A stretch of DNA of 64,000 bases from Lamellibrachia satsuma (GCA_033239005.1 BSQZ01000079.1:2764501-2828500); one strand, 5' to 3'; positions 36,188 through 47,250 are shown, numbered from the stretch's first letter. The notes: generated from the sequence alone by a model not told the origin. Program-made: numbers and translations.

Positions 36188-37230
36188 ACTTGGCGAGTTA
36201 CCCGGGGAAAACGCAACCTTTGCAAAAGTGTTACAGTTTACCCAATCAATTAGTGCTGTATTTACATGTGACTTACCTGGTTAAAATATGGTGTGTCGAG
36301 AGTACATACAACGACAACTGGCGTAATTGTAAGATAGTGCAGGTTATTGATCTAAAATGTAACTTGTTAATGATTTCTATAATGTGGCTTAATTGTATGT
36401 TCGAATGAAAGGTGCTGCCGTGACAGAGTAGAATTGTACATCTTAGTAATAGGTCGACACACGGGAAGGGCGTGGCTCTGTAAGACTGTTTACCACTTTA
36501 CAAAATTAACGAAACGTTAGTTTTAGTGATCTTTGGTAATCAGTAATTGTTTCATAGTTTACCTTAATGATAGATTATTGTAGATTGTAATAATGTGCGG
36601 AATTATGTCTGAGGACCGGAGGCTAAGAACCTTAAGTGTTATGTTTGAACATTTTACGGAAATGTTTGCTGCCACTTAGGCTTACTTACAATCACGACAA
36701 TACTATTTATTAATTTAGTTTGATGTTGCAGGTTTGGTGTTTGTGCTTGGATATATAATCTTACTTTATCTTATAATTTATGTATTTCTGAGGAAATCTG
36801 TTTGAACGGGATTGGCTTATATAAAGTCATGAACGAACATGTAGGGAGGGTGATCCAAAAGCTGAGATGTGGCCGGATCACTGCGTCACTGGATCAAGAG
36901 CGCGAGTCGTCACTTCGCTTGTCTGAGAAGGCAGGGCGTAAAAGTTGGATTCCGTTCTGCCTGACTGATCGAGGGCTAGACTGGACGCCGCTCTGCTTGA
37001 CTGGTCGATGGTTTATGATCGGATGTGCCACTTCGCTACTGAATACTGGACGTCTCTCTGCCTGGCTGGTCGAATGCTTGTAATCGGAAGGTAACGTGCC
37101 ACTTCGCTCGTGAATGCCGCCCGCTGACTCGTCCGACCACAGTGAACGACGCTATGAACTCGGTGATAATGTGAAGCATGCCGAGGGCCGGTGCAACACA
37201 GGCACCTTGTGGTGAGACAAACATGTTCTG
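36188..37230. other. Intergenic with a weak tandem duplication
   Basis: At about 36900-37120, diverged units of about 55-75 bp share TGCCACTTCGCT and CTGACTGGTCGA. No gene recognised. Confidence 0.5.
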
Positions 37231-37365
37231 TATTAAGGGTTGTATATTTGTGTCAGCAGGGAGTAGAGAGACATGAGTTATGGCAACATTTTTCTCTGCC
37301 TCTGTGTAATATGATTTTGTCTGCTTCTGGGTAATCTGAACATGCATATGAACTTTGTCATTATC
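37231..37365 (+). repeat. Dispersed repeat C, copy 2
   Basis: Second copy of the 34494-34640 sequence, without the 16-bp insertion. Matching stops near GGGTAATCTGAACATGCAT. Confidence 0.9.
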
Positions 37366-37787
37366 TGTGTGTGAGACCGAGACTATGATGGCGGCAGCTG
37401 ACTGCTATTCGGCGGCGAACAATATGTTGATTATTGTGTGACGGGCGGTGCCTGATTACCGTTCAATGGACGATGCACTGTGACTCGTGAACTGACCGCT
37501 ATTTAACGGCGAACTTTTGAATAGTCATTGCCATGCTAATTGGTGACTATAATGTGACGGGCGGTGCGTCGTAACTATGTATGAACCGTGTAATCGGTGG
37601 ACTTCGCCGCATCAGCATCGGTGTTATACAGACGTCCGTCATGTTGGTGTTTAAATTAATGTGTTTGTGATATTGTGATTAGTATAATAATGTTCAATGG
37701 TTGTGGATTTGTTTTGTATTAAAATATATAATCTGTTTATGTTGGTTTGACAGCGAGTAATTGGTCGAGAAAACACAACCCGCAACA

Positions 37788-37821
37788 GGTCGGGGGTGGG
37801 GGGGGTATTGGTGGGGGGGGG
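37788..37821 (+). other. G-run cluster (potential G-quadruplex)
   Basis: Four or more runs of at least four G (GGGGG, GGGGGGGG, GGGGGGGGG with short spacers) within 34 bp. Confidence 0.7.
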
Positions 37822-38581
37822 TACATATCACAATCTGTCAACTCGACTTTGCTTAACAGAGTTTACATGACTATTTGGATAGGGCATTGCAACGATAGAA
37901 ACGACTTCATACCCCAAAGAGCACGTGGCATTGCCAGTTTCATGACAAGTCCGTTACTGTACGAGGGCACGTAGGTAACGTAACTTGGAACAATCGTACA
38001 AAACACGCACAGCCCTGCGAATAAGTGTACATAACTACGAACTACTATTATAGGAGTTACCTAATCTACGCAAGTTCCCCACCCCCGGGGGGGATTCGAT
38101 TGTTTTTAATGTACGAACAATCACCAGGAGCGCGCCTACAAAATGTCAACCCCCATCCATGACGGTCTAAGAGGGAACAAAGAGACAGGCAAACAATCTC
38201 AGGAATATACTGTTTATAGTAAGACACTTGTTATTAACATAACATAACTAATAACAAACTATCAATGACAAATCAGGTGAAAACTACGAACCGTCCGTGG
38301 TCTGTTGTCGGCGGCGTCTCGCTGTTACTGTCGCACACTTCTCTCTGACGACCACCGAGACCTTGTTTTTGACCCGCCCAGTGTTCAAATGTTCGGTCGC
38401 TGGCGGAGTGCGGCCGACAACCAAAGCCAGCGTCACGACTCGTCTATATTTAGGTCACACTACTCACGACTGTTCTGCCTGACCTGGTTTAGCCATTATT
38501 ATGAATGAGTCGTGACGGAATACCCACATCAATAAGTATTGACAATAGCAGCAACAGTGTAAATGCACCCTTGGCTGATGA

Positions 38582-38584
<3 letters not shown>

Positions 38585-38660
<76 letters not shown>
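38585..38660. repeat. (TA)n microsatellite
   Basis: A TA tract of about 76 bp. Confidence 0.96.
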
Positions 38661-38662
<2 letters not shown>

Positions 38663-38685
38663 TCAATTATGTTCATCACGCGTCA

Positions 38686-38739
38686 TTTGGCGGGGTGGGT
38701 AGGGTAGAAGTCTTTGGCGGGGTGGGTAGGGTAGAAGTC
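38686..38739 (+). repeat. 27-bp tandem duplication
   Basis: Two identical copies of TTTGGCGGGGTGGGTAGGGT then AGAAGTC. Confidence 0.93.
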
Positions 38740-38881
38740 GTCATCGAATCCTCTTGCTGCTGTTTAGACGCATGGGTAATTCTGTCCACTCCAGGTTGCT
38801 TCAGTTTACTCAGCCGTATCAACGAGTGCCTGGCTGTAATCAGTGGTGGTAACAGATGAATGAATGATATTCGCGCAGTAA

Positions 38882-39008
38882 TTGCTGAATGGCTGCATTC
38901 TTCCTGGAGTTGAGTTGGTGTTCGGGTCTGAACAGGTCTGTCAGTGGGTGAAGTGTAAGCCCTTTAGACGGTCCAACAAAAAACGGATACAGCGCTACAC
39001 GTGTGCCT
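38882..39008 (+). CDS. Candidate Cys-rich exon before the 72-bp array (uncertain)
   Basis: The open frame reads GCILPGVELVFGSEQVCQWV then KCKPFRRSNKKRIQRYTC: four cysteines in C-x14-C-x4-C-x15-C with a basic stretch, as in a small secreted cysteine-rich domain. An in-frame TAA at 38879 means any upstream exon must join after it, and no convincing acceptor was found. The frame runs into the first repeat unit. I do not recognise a family. Confidence 0.3.
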
Positions 39009-39812
39009 CAACCGAAAGTTTAACATTACCATCAATGTGTGTTATATTTTTTATGTGTGTTTCTTGCAGCACGTGCGCCTCAACCGAAAGTTTAACATTA
39101 CCATCAATGTGTGCTATATTTTTTATGTGTGTTTCTTGCAGCACGTGCGCCTCAACCGAAAGTTTAACATTACCATCAATGTGTGTTATATTTTTATGCG
39201 TGTTTCTTGCAGCACGTGCGCCTCAACCGAAAGTTTAACATTACCATCAATGTCTGTTATATTTTTTATGTGTGTTTCTTGCAGCACGTGCGCCTCAACC
39301 GAAAGTTTAACATTACCATCAATGTGTGTTATATTTTTATGTGTGCTTCTTGCAGCACGTGCGCCTCAACCGAAAGTTTAACATTACCATCAATGTGTGT
39401 TATATTTTTTATGTGTGTTTCTTGCAGCACGTGCGCCTCAACCGAAAGTTTAACATTACCATCAATGTGTGTTATATTTTTTATGTGTGTTTCTTGCAGC
39501 ACGTGCGCCTCAACCGAAAGTTTAACATTACCATCAATGTGTGTTATATTTTTTATGTGTGTTTCTTGCAGCACGTGCGCCTCAACCGAAAGTTTAACAT
39601 TACCATCAATGTCTGTTATATTTTTTATGTGTGTTTCTTGCAGCACGTGCGCCTCAACCGAAAGTTTAACATTACCATCAATGTGTGTTATATTTTATTA
39701 TGTGTGTTTCTTGCAGCACATGTGCCTCAACCGAAAGTTTAACATTACCATCAATGTGTGTTATATTTTTTATGTGTGTTTCTTGCAGCACGTGTGCCTC
39801 AACCGAAAGAAG
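39003..39812 (+). repeat. 72-bp tandem repeat, about 11 copies, each with a splice-acceptor-like end
   Basis: Each unit is CACGTGYGCCTCAACCGAAAG followed by AT-rich sequence and a pyrimidine-rich TTTCTTGCAG that abuts the next CACGTG. The array therefore repeats what looks like an intron 3' end with the first 20 bases of an exon. Some units are 71 bp or vary (ATGTCTGTT, CACATG). Confidence 0.95.
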
Positions 39813-40046
39813 GCAAGAGGAAGACTTAGATCGGACATTGTCGGACCACTGCAGAAGACACGAACCACAGAACGCAATGAATATTTACACCAGCTATTCC
39901 AACCGAAACGAAAAAGCATTTTATTTGACGTCCTTATGTCACACATATTTATGACCACTACAGTGCAACACGAAGAGATCATCAGGATAGGTTATGGGCC
40001 GGTACCACACCACTTCATGTGTGATAGATGTGTTACATCAAGTTGA
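39789..40046 (+). CDS. Possible terminal exon downstream of the 72-bp array (uncertain)
   Basis: After the last TTTCTTGCAG two frames stay open through non-repetitive sequence. One starts HVCLNRKKARGRLRSD and stops at 40046; the other starts TCASTERRQEEDLDRTLSDH and stops at about 39954. The second is also the frame in which the upstream Cys-rich segment ends. Neither resembles a family I know. It could equally be chance. Confidence 0.3.
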   Translation, partial: HVCLNRKKARGRLRSDIVGPLQKTRTTERNEYLHQLFQPKRKSILFDVLMSHIFMTTTVQHEEIIRIGYGPVPHHFMCDRCVTSS

Positions 40047-40149
40047 ATGTTCACACTGCGGCGTTTCCGGTGGCGACACCGTCGGCGACACCGACGTAAC
40101 ATGATTCGTGAATTTGTCTTGTATTTGTAATTGGACGTAGTCGATGCGT

Positions 40150-40890
40150 GTTATTTTATTGGCGCGCAGACGCTAGTCGATCTTATGACAATGGCGTGCG
40201 ATTTGGTCCATATGAGGATCAGCCCATTGTCAAAAAACCAAAAGTTCACGTTCAAGTCTGCGTGCTTCATTGGTGGGAAATCAACGTACAACTGCGTGTC
40301 GTCGAAATACAGATGGCGTTGTATACCGTGTTGTCGGAGAAGCTTCGCTAGTGGCGCAAAGTAGATGTTGAAGAGTATTGGTCCGAGGACCGACCCTTGC
40401 GGAACTCTAGTCCTGATGACACTGCTCTCCGATGCTTCTTTCTTGACGCGCACCATAGAGGTTCGGCCCTGCAGGTAGGTTTTCGTCGAGGAAATGGTGT
40501 AATTAATTGCCGTTCGACGAAGCGCTCAGCTGTCTTCGCCACAAACGAGATGTTGGAGATGGGGCAATAGTTGGACAGTACATTGACGTCATAATCACGT
40601 TTCTTCAATGCTGGTATCACAACGGCGTGCGTCATCGACTGTGGGATCATGGAGGAGGATAGGGACGTATTGATTATGCGTGCTAAGACCGGAGAGTGAG
40701 CATCAACATGTCGCTCCCGGAGCGACGATGGCAGTGGGTTAAGTTGACATGACTTGGCAGTGGATGCCAACGCTATCTTCTTCTGTCGGCGACGCAGCCT
40801 CGTGGAGATGTGACATCTGTCGATAGTTCGTCGACTGGTTGCCGAGACAGATTGCAGAGGAGGGTATCAATCTTCTCAGAGAAGCTTCTC
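40150..40890 (-). pseudogene. CR1/L2-like LINE reverse transcriptase fragment
   Basis: On the minus strand: KSCQLNPLPSSL, VVIPALKKRDYDVNVLSNY then CPISNISFVAKTAERFVERQ, a deletion, then RVPQGSVLGPILFNIYFAPL and YFDDTQLYVD. PQGSVLGP and Y-DDTQL are the classic motifs of this group; here the usual YADD reads YFDD. DNGLIL and TKSHAIV follow. Frameshifts and the missing palm segment make it dead. It is the same family as the remnant at 33380-34380. Confidence 0.85.
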
Positions 40891-40899
40891 TGTTAGCAG

Positions 40900-41115
40900 T
40901 ATATTTGACTATTGCAATTCATTTTTTCCACAGTATTGCCCTCAATGACATTCTGGAACGTCAACGTACGCAAACATTTTGGCAAGGGTAGTTTATCTCG
41001 CTCAGTGCAATTTTTAGATCATTGTATTGGCTCCCTGTCCGATATCGCATTGTTTTTAAGATCTGCACAATTGCCTATCAAGCTCTTTAATCCAAACAAC
41101 CGGCAGATTTACATT
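40900..41115 (+). pseudogene. CR1/L2-like LINE 3' pol fragment
   Basis: In changing frames: DYCNSFF, then a stretch ending LYWLPVRYRI and VFKICTIAYQAL. This is the LHWLPV-RI-FK---Y-AL segment near the end of CR1/L2 pol. It is oriented opposite to the adjoining RT fragment. Confidence 0.6.
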
Positions 41116-41164
41116 CACTGTTCACTCCTGCAACACAGCCAATAGCTTCGATAATCTAATTTAC

Positions 41165-41935
41165 TTTTTGTTTCCAGTGTCAAAACAAACGTCACAACTA
41201 GAGCTTTCTTAGTTGCTAATACATTTATCATTGTGAAATACGTATGTTTGAATATATTCGTCATGAAGTCTGATTTTAAGACAGTTATTTAGCCATTTGT
41301 GATTGACGGCATTAGGAAAGTACCAAACGTTAGAAAGACCACTTTCATATACAATATTTTGAACAGTTTTTATCCTAGGTGATTCGTACTCACTGTTATT
41401 ATTTAAGTTGAGTAATAATCTGTACATTATCACTGATAACTTTTAATCTTTTCCTTTTTTTAGCTTAATCCAGAAATTAGCAATCCTTTGCTTAATTTGT
41501 ATCACTATTGGTGGTCTGCCTAGTTCGAAATATATCATACATTTAGAAGTAGATTTGTTGACATGTAATACCATTCTACAGAACTCCAAGTGAAGTTTTT
41601 CAATGATATCACAATTCTCATACCCCCATACTTCACAACCATATAACAGAATTGGTACAACAGTATGATCAAATAGTTGAAATATTATATCAATTTAAAG
41701 AAATAATTATAGTGACGTTTTAATCAAACTATACATAGCTTTCTGTGCTTGCACACATTGCCTTTGCTTGGCAAGAACAAACTTTCCATTATAATTCATG
41801 TTGACACCAAAATAAACATAGTCTAAACAAACATCAAGGTTTGTTTCATTGAAAGAGAATACAGGAATTTTACGGGTTTTACCTTTAGAGAAGATTCCAA
41901 TTTAGTCTTAGTGTATTAATTTTAAAGACCATAAC
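41165..41935 (-). pseudogene. Non-LTR retrotransposon 3' pol fragment, second copy
   Basis: On the minus strand: FGVNMNYNGKFVLAKQRQC, QAQKAMYSLIKTS, VVPILLYGCEVWGYENCDII, FCRMVLHVNKSTSKCMIYFE, then IMYRLLLNLNNNSEYESPRI and SNVWYFPNAVNHKWLNNCLK. It matches the family at 29505-30640 and is better preserved, with a few stops and a poly-A-like stretch. Confidence 0.75.
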
Positions 41936-41995
41936 TTACAATAATGAGATACTGCATTTAACCAATCCGAATTTTCGAATTGTGTAGACGTTACC

Positions 41996-42150
41996 ACACT
42001 CCCCAGTAGTGGCGCCATTAACCATATCACTACTGCCACATTGTAAATTCAAAATGGACAGTTGGCAGAGTGGCATAAACGATTGGCAGGCTCGACGACG
42101 TCATTGTTGTTTACGACTTGTTATACAAATCATTTGTGCAATTGAGAGAC
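41996..42150 (-). mobile_element. MITE family A, right half, inverted
   Basis: Starts ACACTCCCCAGTAGTGGCGC, the reverse complement of the family's right terminal repeat. TTCAAAATGGAC and GACGTCATTGTTGTTTACGA follow, the reverse complement of its interior. The other end is missing. Confidence 0.7.
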
Positions 42151-42309
42151 GTAATATAATTCCATAAAAAAAAACTGTTAGGAAATGGAAGATCAAGCGC
42201 TATACGTGTTCACCGGCCAACTAAGCTGCTGGTACGCTCTACTTCAGGCACTTCGACAAGACTAAATTCGCGCAGTGCTACGACACCCACCGCTGCTTCG
42301 CTCAGGTCT

Positions 42310-42460
42310 GCATGACGTTCCGCACAGTCGTTTATGATATACCGCACATTTGTTGATGACGTACCGCGCATTCGTTGGTGTCGTACAACGTAATTGTTTA
42401 TGACGTATCATGCTCTTGTTGGTGACGTACCACACATTTCACGGTAGTTGATGACGTAAC
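42310..42460 (+). repeat. Degenerate about 22-30-bp repeat with TGACGTA cores
   Basis: Six or so units related to TTGATGACGTACCGCACATT. Too diverged to count reliably. Confidence 0.6.
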
Positions 42461-42599
42461 GATCATACTGGCGTCTAGTTCGTGAACATATGAAAGAGAG
42501 CAAGAACTATTGATCTGTAGATACGTTTATTAAGAACACTTGGAAGAACTGGCGTGAAAGACGCATCACGTTCTTGACATATATAGTAACTTTACTGGT

Positions 42600-42870
42600 T
42601 TATGGATAACTATAATACGTTAGAGCCCACTGCAGGGCAAAGACTTCCACACGCTGGTACCATTTACTTCTGTCCTGTGCCGTTCTCATCCATGTGATGC
42701 CAGCAAGCTTTACAATTTCATCTCTCCATCTAGTTTTATATATTTTATATAATATACATTGGTCTAATACTCTATGTTTCAGTGGCATGTTACTCTTCAT
42801 AATGTCATTCAATTTTACGACGGCACTCCAACCACTTTGGGTTCTCCTTTTAACTTCTTCTAAATGGCTG
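42600..42870 (-). pseudogene. RTE-like LINE, C-terminal end of pol
   Basis: On the minus strand: KLNDIMKSNMPLKHRVLDQC joined directly to RWRDEIVKLAGITWMRTAQD then RSKWYQRVEVFALQWA. The last piece is the W-D-I-K-AG--WMR-AQDR-W motif that closes RTE pol proteins. About 100 residues normally between the two blocks are deleted. It could be the missing 3' end of the family at 15.4 kb. Confidence 0.75.
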
Positions 42871-43380
42871 TAATCTGTTTAAGTATTGCTTTTATTACTA
42901 ACATCCGTAAACATTGTAATGTAGACTTCACAACTGACGCGGTTACACGACTGGACATCCGTTGAATCAATGCAAGAACACAAACGAACAATTGCACACA
43001 TCGCCATCGGCATCAGTGACAGTCGGTGACAGTGACCTGGAACAGAGTGAGTGACAGTGCTGTTGTTGTCAGTTGAGGATGTTGGGGATGTCAATGTAAA
43101 TTTCACATAGCATATATATTTTATTTATTATTTTATGATACGACAGCAGCCATGGGATATTAAAAAGTGAAAACAGTTTAAATATCGGTAAGTTACTTTT
43201 CGAAATATGACTTTTTTAAAGGGTGATTCCAGCGTTACGTGTGTGACATTCATACAACGTTTGTCATCTGTACAAACTTTTTTGTGACGGAACAGAGTAA
43301 TACTATAAAACAACCGCCGTTCTGGCCATTCGACGACAACTTTTTCTAGCGATAACACTGAATAATTCTACACTTGCAGG

Positions 43381-43690
43381 TTGGACATATGTTGAGGCAT
43401 TACGCGGGGTTCCTCGGTATACAAGTACGACATAAAAAATACTGAATTGGATGATATCCAGCTCTACGGGCCACGAGTGGTAAGTTATTACTTAATTTAT
43501 TTATTTTTGTAAAACAAAACTTTGCTATAACGAACGATATTTGGTGATATGGTTGTAGTATGCAGCCCTGGTGGCTTTTTAATTTATTTATTTGTCAAGA
43601 AGGCAAACTTACGACCTCACGTCGCCGATGGTCGATGCCTCAGAAATATACATCACCAAGCGGAGGAAGATAAACTGAACTCGCTGGTGG
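43381..43690 (+). other. Two exon-like segments with consensus splice sites
   Basis: Segment 1 (about 43381-43482) lies between CTACACTTGCAG and GTAAGTTAT but has stops in each frame. Segment 2 (about 43602-43690) lies between TTATTTGTCAAG and GTGAGTAAC; one frame is open (ANLRPHVADGRCLRNIHHQA then EEDKLNSLV). A further donor GAG/GTAAGTTG (about 44270) and acceptor TATTTTTCAG (44320) follow. This may be a non-coding or decayed spliced transcript. Confidence 0.3.
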
Positions 43691-43737
43691 TGAGTAACGA
43701 ACATTTTGTTGTTATATGTTAATTTCTTATGGAACAC

Positions 43738-43935
43738 TTGCCTTCCAAGATGGCGGCCCCCACGTCCTGCCTTCCCAGATGGCGGCCCCTTCGCTCTTCC
43801 TCTCAATATGGCTGCCCCATATGTCCTGCCTTCCAACTTAGCGGCTTCCATGTACATCTTCTCAACTTCCGGTATGACGTCCTTTCTCCAAAGATGGCGG
43901 CCTCCACGTATTTCCTCCCAACACGGCGGCTCCTA
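43738..43935 (+). promoter_or_regulatory. Cluster of YY1-type motifs with ETS and CRE-like sites
   Basis: AAGATGGCGGCC at about 43748 and 43892 and CAGATGGCGGCCCC at about 43778 match the YY1 consensus. Related ATATGGCTGCC and ACACGGCGGC lie at 43808 and 43920, with ACTTCCGG (ETS) and ATGACGTC between them. The units look like a diverged tandem repeat. Such clusters mark initiator-type promoters, here possibly of the exon-like segments around them or of a lost retroelement. Confidence 0.45.
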
Positions 43936-44429
43936 TTAACCTATGAATATTTGCTAGATACCAAACGTATTATGAAAACATTTGTAGTTGCTTAAATACA
44001 TAGAGGGTTCTGAGGTTGAATCCCCCCCCGCTCGAAGGAGAGGTCACTTCCATCCGTCCCTCAGACGTCGTCACTAGCTTCATCGCCACAGCCGAGGTAT
44101 GAAGGGGCATTTTCTCATGCCAATCGAGTGAACGTAATCCCGCACTATGCTTGCTGCGAGTGCGTGAGTACCTTCACAAGAAAGTACACATGATACCACT
44201 ATGTGAAGAAAGGATTCTGTAAAAAAATGCAACAAAGAAGAGAGCAACAACAAGAAACAATGAAAGTGAGGTAAGTTGTATTTTAATTACATTGAAATGG
44301 TTCAATACCTATTTTTCAGCTAACCGATGCAACAGAGCCCAGCAAGCTGTCAACACGACAAACTGCTAAGGTCACCCTGTATTTGTTACGACAACTAGAA
44401 AAAGACCGCTTGAAAGCTGTCCGACATCG

Positions 44430-45690
44430 TCACCAACACCACCACTGCCGTAAACGTCGTCACCAACACCACAACAACCGTCGACGTCGTCACCAACACC
44501 ATCACAACCGTCGACGTCGTCACCAACGCAACAACAGCCGTAGACGTCGTCGCCAACACCACAACAACCGTAGACGTCGTCACCAACAGCACAACAACCG
44601 TCGACGTCGTCACCAACACCACCACAACCGTCGACGTCGTCACCAAAGCAACAACAGCCGTAGACGTCGTCGCCAACACCACAACAACCGTAGACGTCGT
44701 CACCAACACCACAACAACCCTAGATGTCGTCGCCAACACCACAACAACCGTAGACGTCGTCACCAAATCCACAACAATCGTAGACGTCGTCCCCAACACC
44801 ACAACAACCGTAGACGTCGTCACCAACACCACAACAACCGTCGACGTCGTCACCAACACCACAGCAACCGTAGACATCGTTACCAAATCCACAACAATCG
44901 TAGACGTCGTCACCAACACCACAACAACCGTACGCGTCGTCACCAACACCACAACAACCGTCGACGTCGTCACCAACACCACAGCAACCGTAGACATCGT
45001 TACCAAATCCACAACAATCGTAGACGTCGTCACCAACACCACCACAACCGTCGACGTCGTCACCAACACCATCACAACCGTCGACGTCGTCACCAACACC
45101 ACAACAACCGTCGACGTCGTCACCAACACCACCACAACCGTTGACGTCGTCACCAACACCACCACAACCGTCGTCGTCGTCAACAACACCACCACAACCG
45201 TCGACGTCGTCACAAACACCACAACAACCGTCGACGTCGTCACCAACACCACTACAACCGTCGACGTCGTCACCAACACCACAGCAACCGTAGACATCGT
45301 TACCAAATCCACAACAACCGTCGACGTCGTCACCAACACCACAGCAACCGTAAACATCGTTACCAAATCCACAACAATCGTAGACGTCGTCACCAACACC
45401 AACACAACCGTCGATGTCGTCACCAATACCATCACAACCGTCGACGTCGTCACCAACACCACAACAACCGTCGACGTCGTCACCAACACCACCACAACCG
45501 TTGACGTCGTCACCAACACCACCACAACCGTCGTCGTCGTCAACAACACCACCACAACCGTCGACGTCGTCACAAACACCACAACAACCGTCGACGTCGT
45601 CACCAACACCACTACAACCGTCGACGTCGTCACCAACGCCATCACAACCGTCGAAGTCGTCACCAACACCACAAAAACAATAGACGTCGT
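44430..45690. repeat. 30-bp minisatellite, about 42 copies
   Basis: The unit is CACCAACACCACAACAACCG then TCGACGTCGT. A block of about 360 bp recurs (44.9 kb and 45.3 kb share the order of variants), so higher-order duplication occurred. Being ten codons long, the unit keeps two minus-strand frames open over 1.1-1.4 kb (VVVLVTTSTV and GDDVDGCCGV) and a plus-strand RRRRHQHHNN frame over about 750 bp. Confidence 0.95.
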
Positions 45691-45812
45691 CGGCAACACC
45701 AACACTACAACGAATTTCGTTATTTTCATTTGTCTCAAAACGTTTCGGGGAGACATTTGGATGTGCCCCACTTGATATCGAACAAAGACAAAGTGGTCCA
45801 AGTAAAAATATT

Positions 45813-45880
45813 ATCATGAGGTAAATTGCTAATAAAATTGTCTAAATTTAGAACATTTTATTCGCAATTTACCTTATGAT
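45813..45880. repeat. 68-bp near-perfect palindrome
   Basis: The two 34-bp halves meet at AAATTT and match as reverse complements at about 30 of 34 positions (ATCATRAGGTAAATTGC outer, TCTAAATTTAGA centre). It begins about 120 bp after the 30-bp array. Confidence 0.88.
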
Positions 45881-46009
45881 TTACCACATGCGAAGAGATA
45901 ATTTGCAGAAGGAACTCCCAACAGAAAGACTGGATTTCAGTAGAAACAATGAGGAAAATACAGACCAGAAGAGACAAGAAGGAGGCAGTCAACAGGAGGA
46001 GTTAAGGGC

Positions 46010-46390
46010 CTAAGTAAAGTAAGTAAGTATCATGGAGGAATTGCCCACCGAGGTAGCCACGATAGGAAATTCCGCTCTAAAAAAGAGTCACCGTTATGGA
46101 AAAATAGCCATGGAGTGGATGCAGTGGGCAGCGAACAGGAAACACAAGGCGATCAGACATCGCCTGAGCAACATAGAAAAACGTTTCTGCAAAAGAAAAC
46201 TTCCCGTTGACGGATGGTGTACACAAATACACTATTTATCAATTCCATAGTTATTTTCTCCACGGTTACTCATGTACAGGCTTCGAAATGAACTATGCCA
46301 AAGGAAAGAACATATCTGGTGTCCGTATATAAACTAGAGAGAACATGGAGTACTTGCGTCATCAAAATGTGTGAATGTCGGTGAAGAAAA
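46010..46390 (+). pseudogene. Fragment resembling Polinton/Maverick-associated PolB-type protein
   Basis: The frame reads LPTEVATIGNSALKKSHRYG, then AMEWMQWAANRKH, then IRHRLSNIEKRFCKRKLPVD and GW. After a frame change: YQFHSYFLHGYSC, NYAKGKNISG and TRENMEYLRHQN. In proteins of protein-primed DNA polymerase B elements I recall EWL-W, IRH--N--EKRIG---VDG, FHGC--HGH and R-NMEYLR in the same order. The frameshift and stops show it is broken. Family identity is from memory. Confidence 0.5.
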
Positions 46391-46399
46391 ATAAAACGA

Positions 46400-47009
46400 A
46401 ACTCAAAAGTGAAAAAATTTATAAATTCCAAATTTCCTTATCGTTGTTAAAAAAAAAAAACATGACCAAAGCTGAAATTTTGGCCGACATTTACAACGGT
46501 CGCTTGTTTGGCACGATAGAATGCGACGTTTCTTTTCTGTAACATTTGAAAGATTACTTTGGTGAATTGCAACACGTATTCGCAAACACCGTACCTCGGT
46601 TGCCTCCTACTTTGGGAAACTTATATTACCTTCTACGCCGTTTTTTACAAAGGTACTTGAAACATACTTTAGTCGTATCGCTCATCTACCAAGTTGTAGG
46701 GTACGAATCTAGACCATGTTTCAAGGGATTCAGTGACTCTCTCTCGGATGCTTGTCGAGGCGACGTGCACCCGGACAAAACCATCAATGCCGACATTATT
46801 TGGAAAAAACCGCGGATTCCGGTTGGAGATTCTAACGTAGAGTGCAGGCCGATGGGGTCACAACCTTCCCGTGCCTAGTTTAGCAAAATGTCGCAAGTAC
46901 TTATCGACTTCCTACTCGCTTCCCTTCCTATTTTGTTGGTTGGTCCGAAATATAGGCGCTGTAACATTGGTGTAATAGTACAAATTTAAAGTTTATTAAT
47001 CAAAGATGC
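46400..47009. other. No recognised feature; one unassigned 110-codon frame
   Basis: An open frame at 46546-46878 (plus) lacks any domain I know. It may be a continuation of the transposon debris. Confidence 0.4.
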
Positions 47010-47250
47010 GACTGTATAATTTTATTCCATGGTATTAATTCATCACAACACAAGTGCTATGCTTTATAAAAACATATTGTTGTACTATCTTCTTCCGTGG
47101 TATTAAGTCATACCAATATAAACGTTGTGTTTTATAAAAAAAGTATATTATACTATTATCCTATTCCGTGGTATTAAGTCATACTTAGACAAGTGCTGTA
47201 CTATATAAAAGCATATTATCATATTATTGTATTCCGTGGCATTAAGACTT
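47010..47250 (+). repeat. About 64-bp tandem repeat, four diverged copies
   Basis: Units share TTCCGTGGTATTAAGTCATA and AAGTGCTRTRCTTTATAAAA. Confidence 0.85.
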
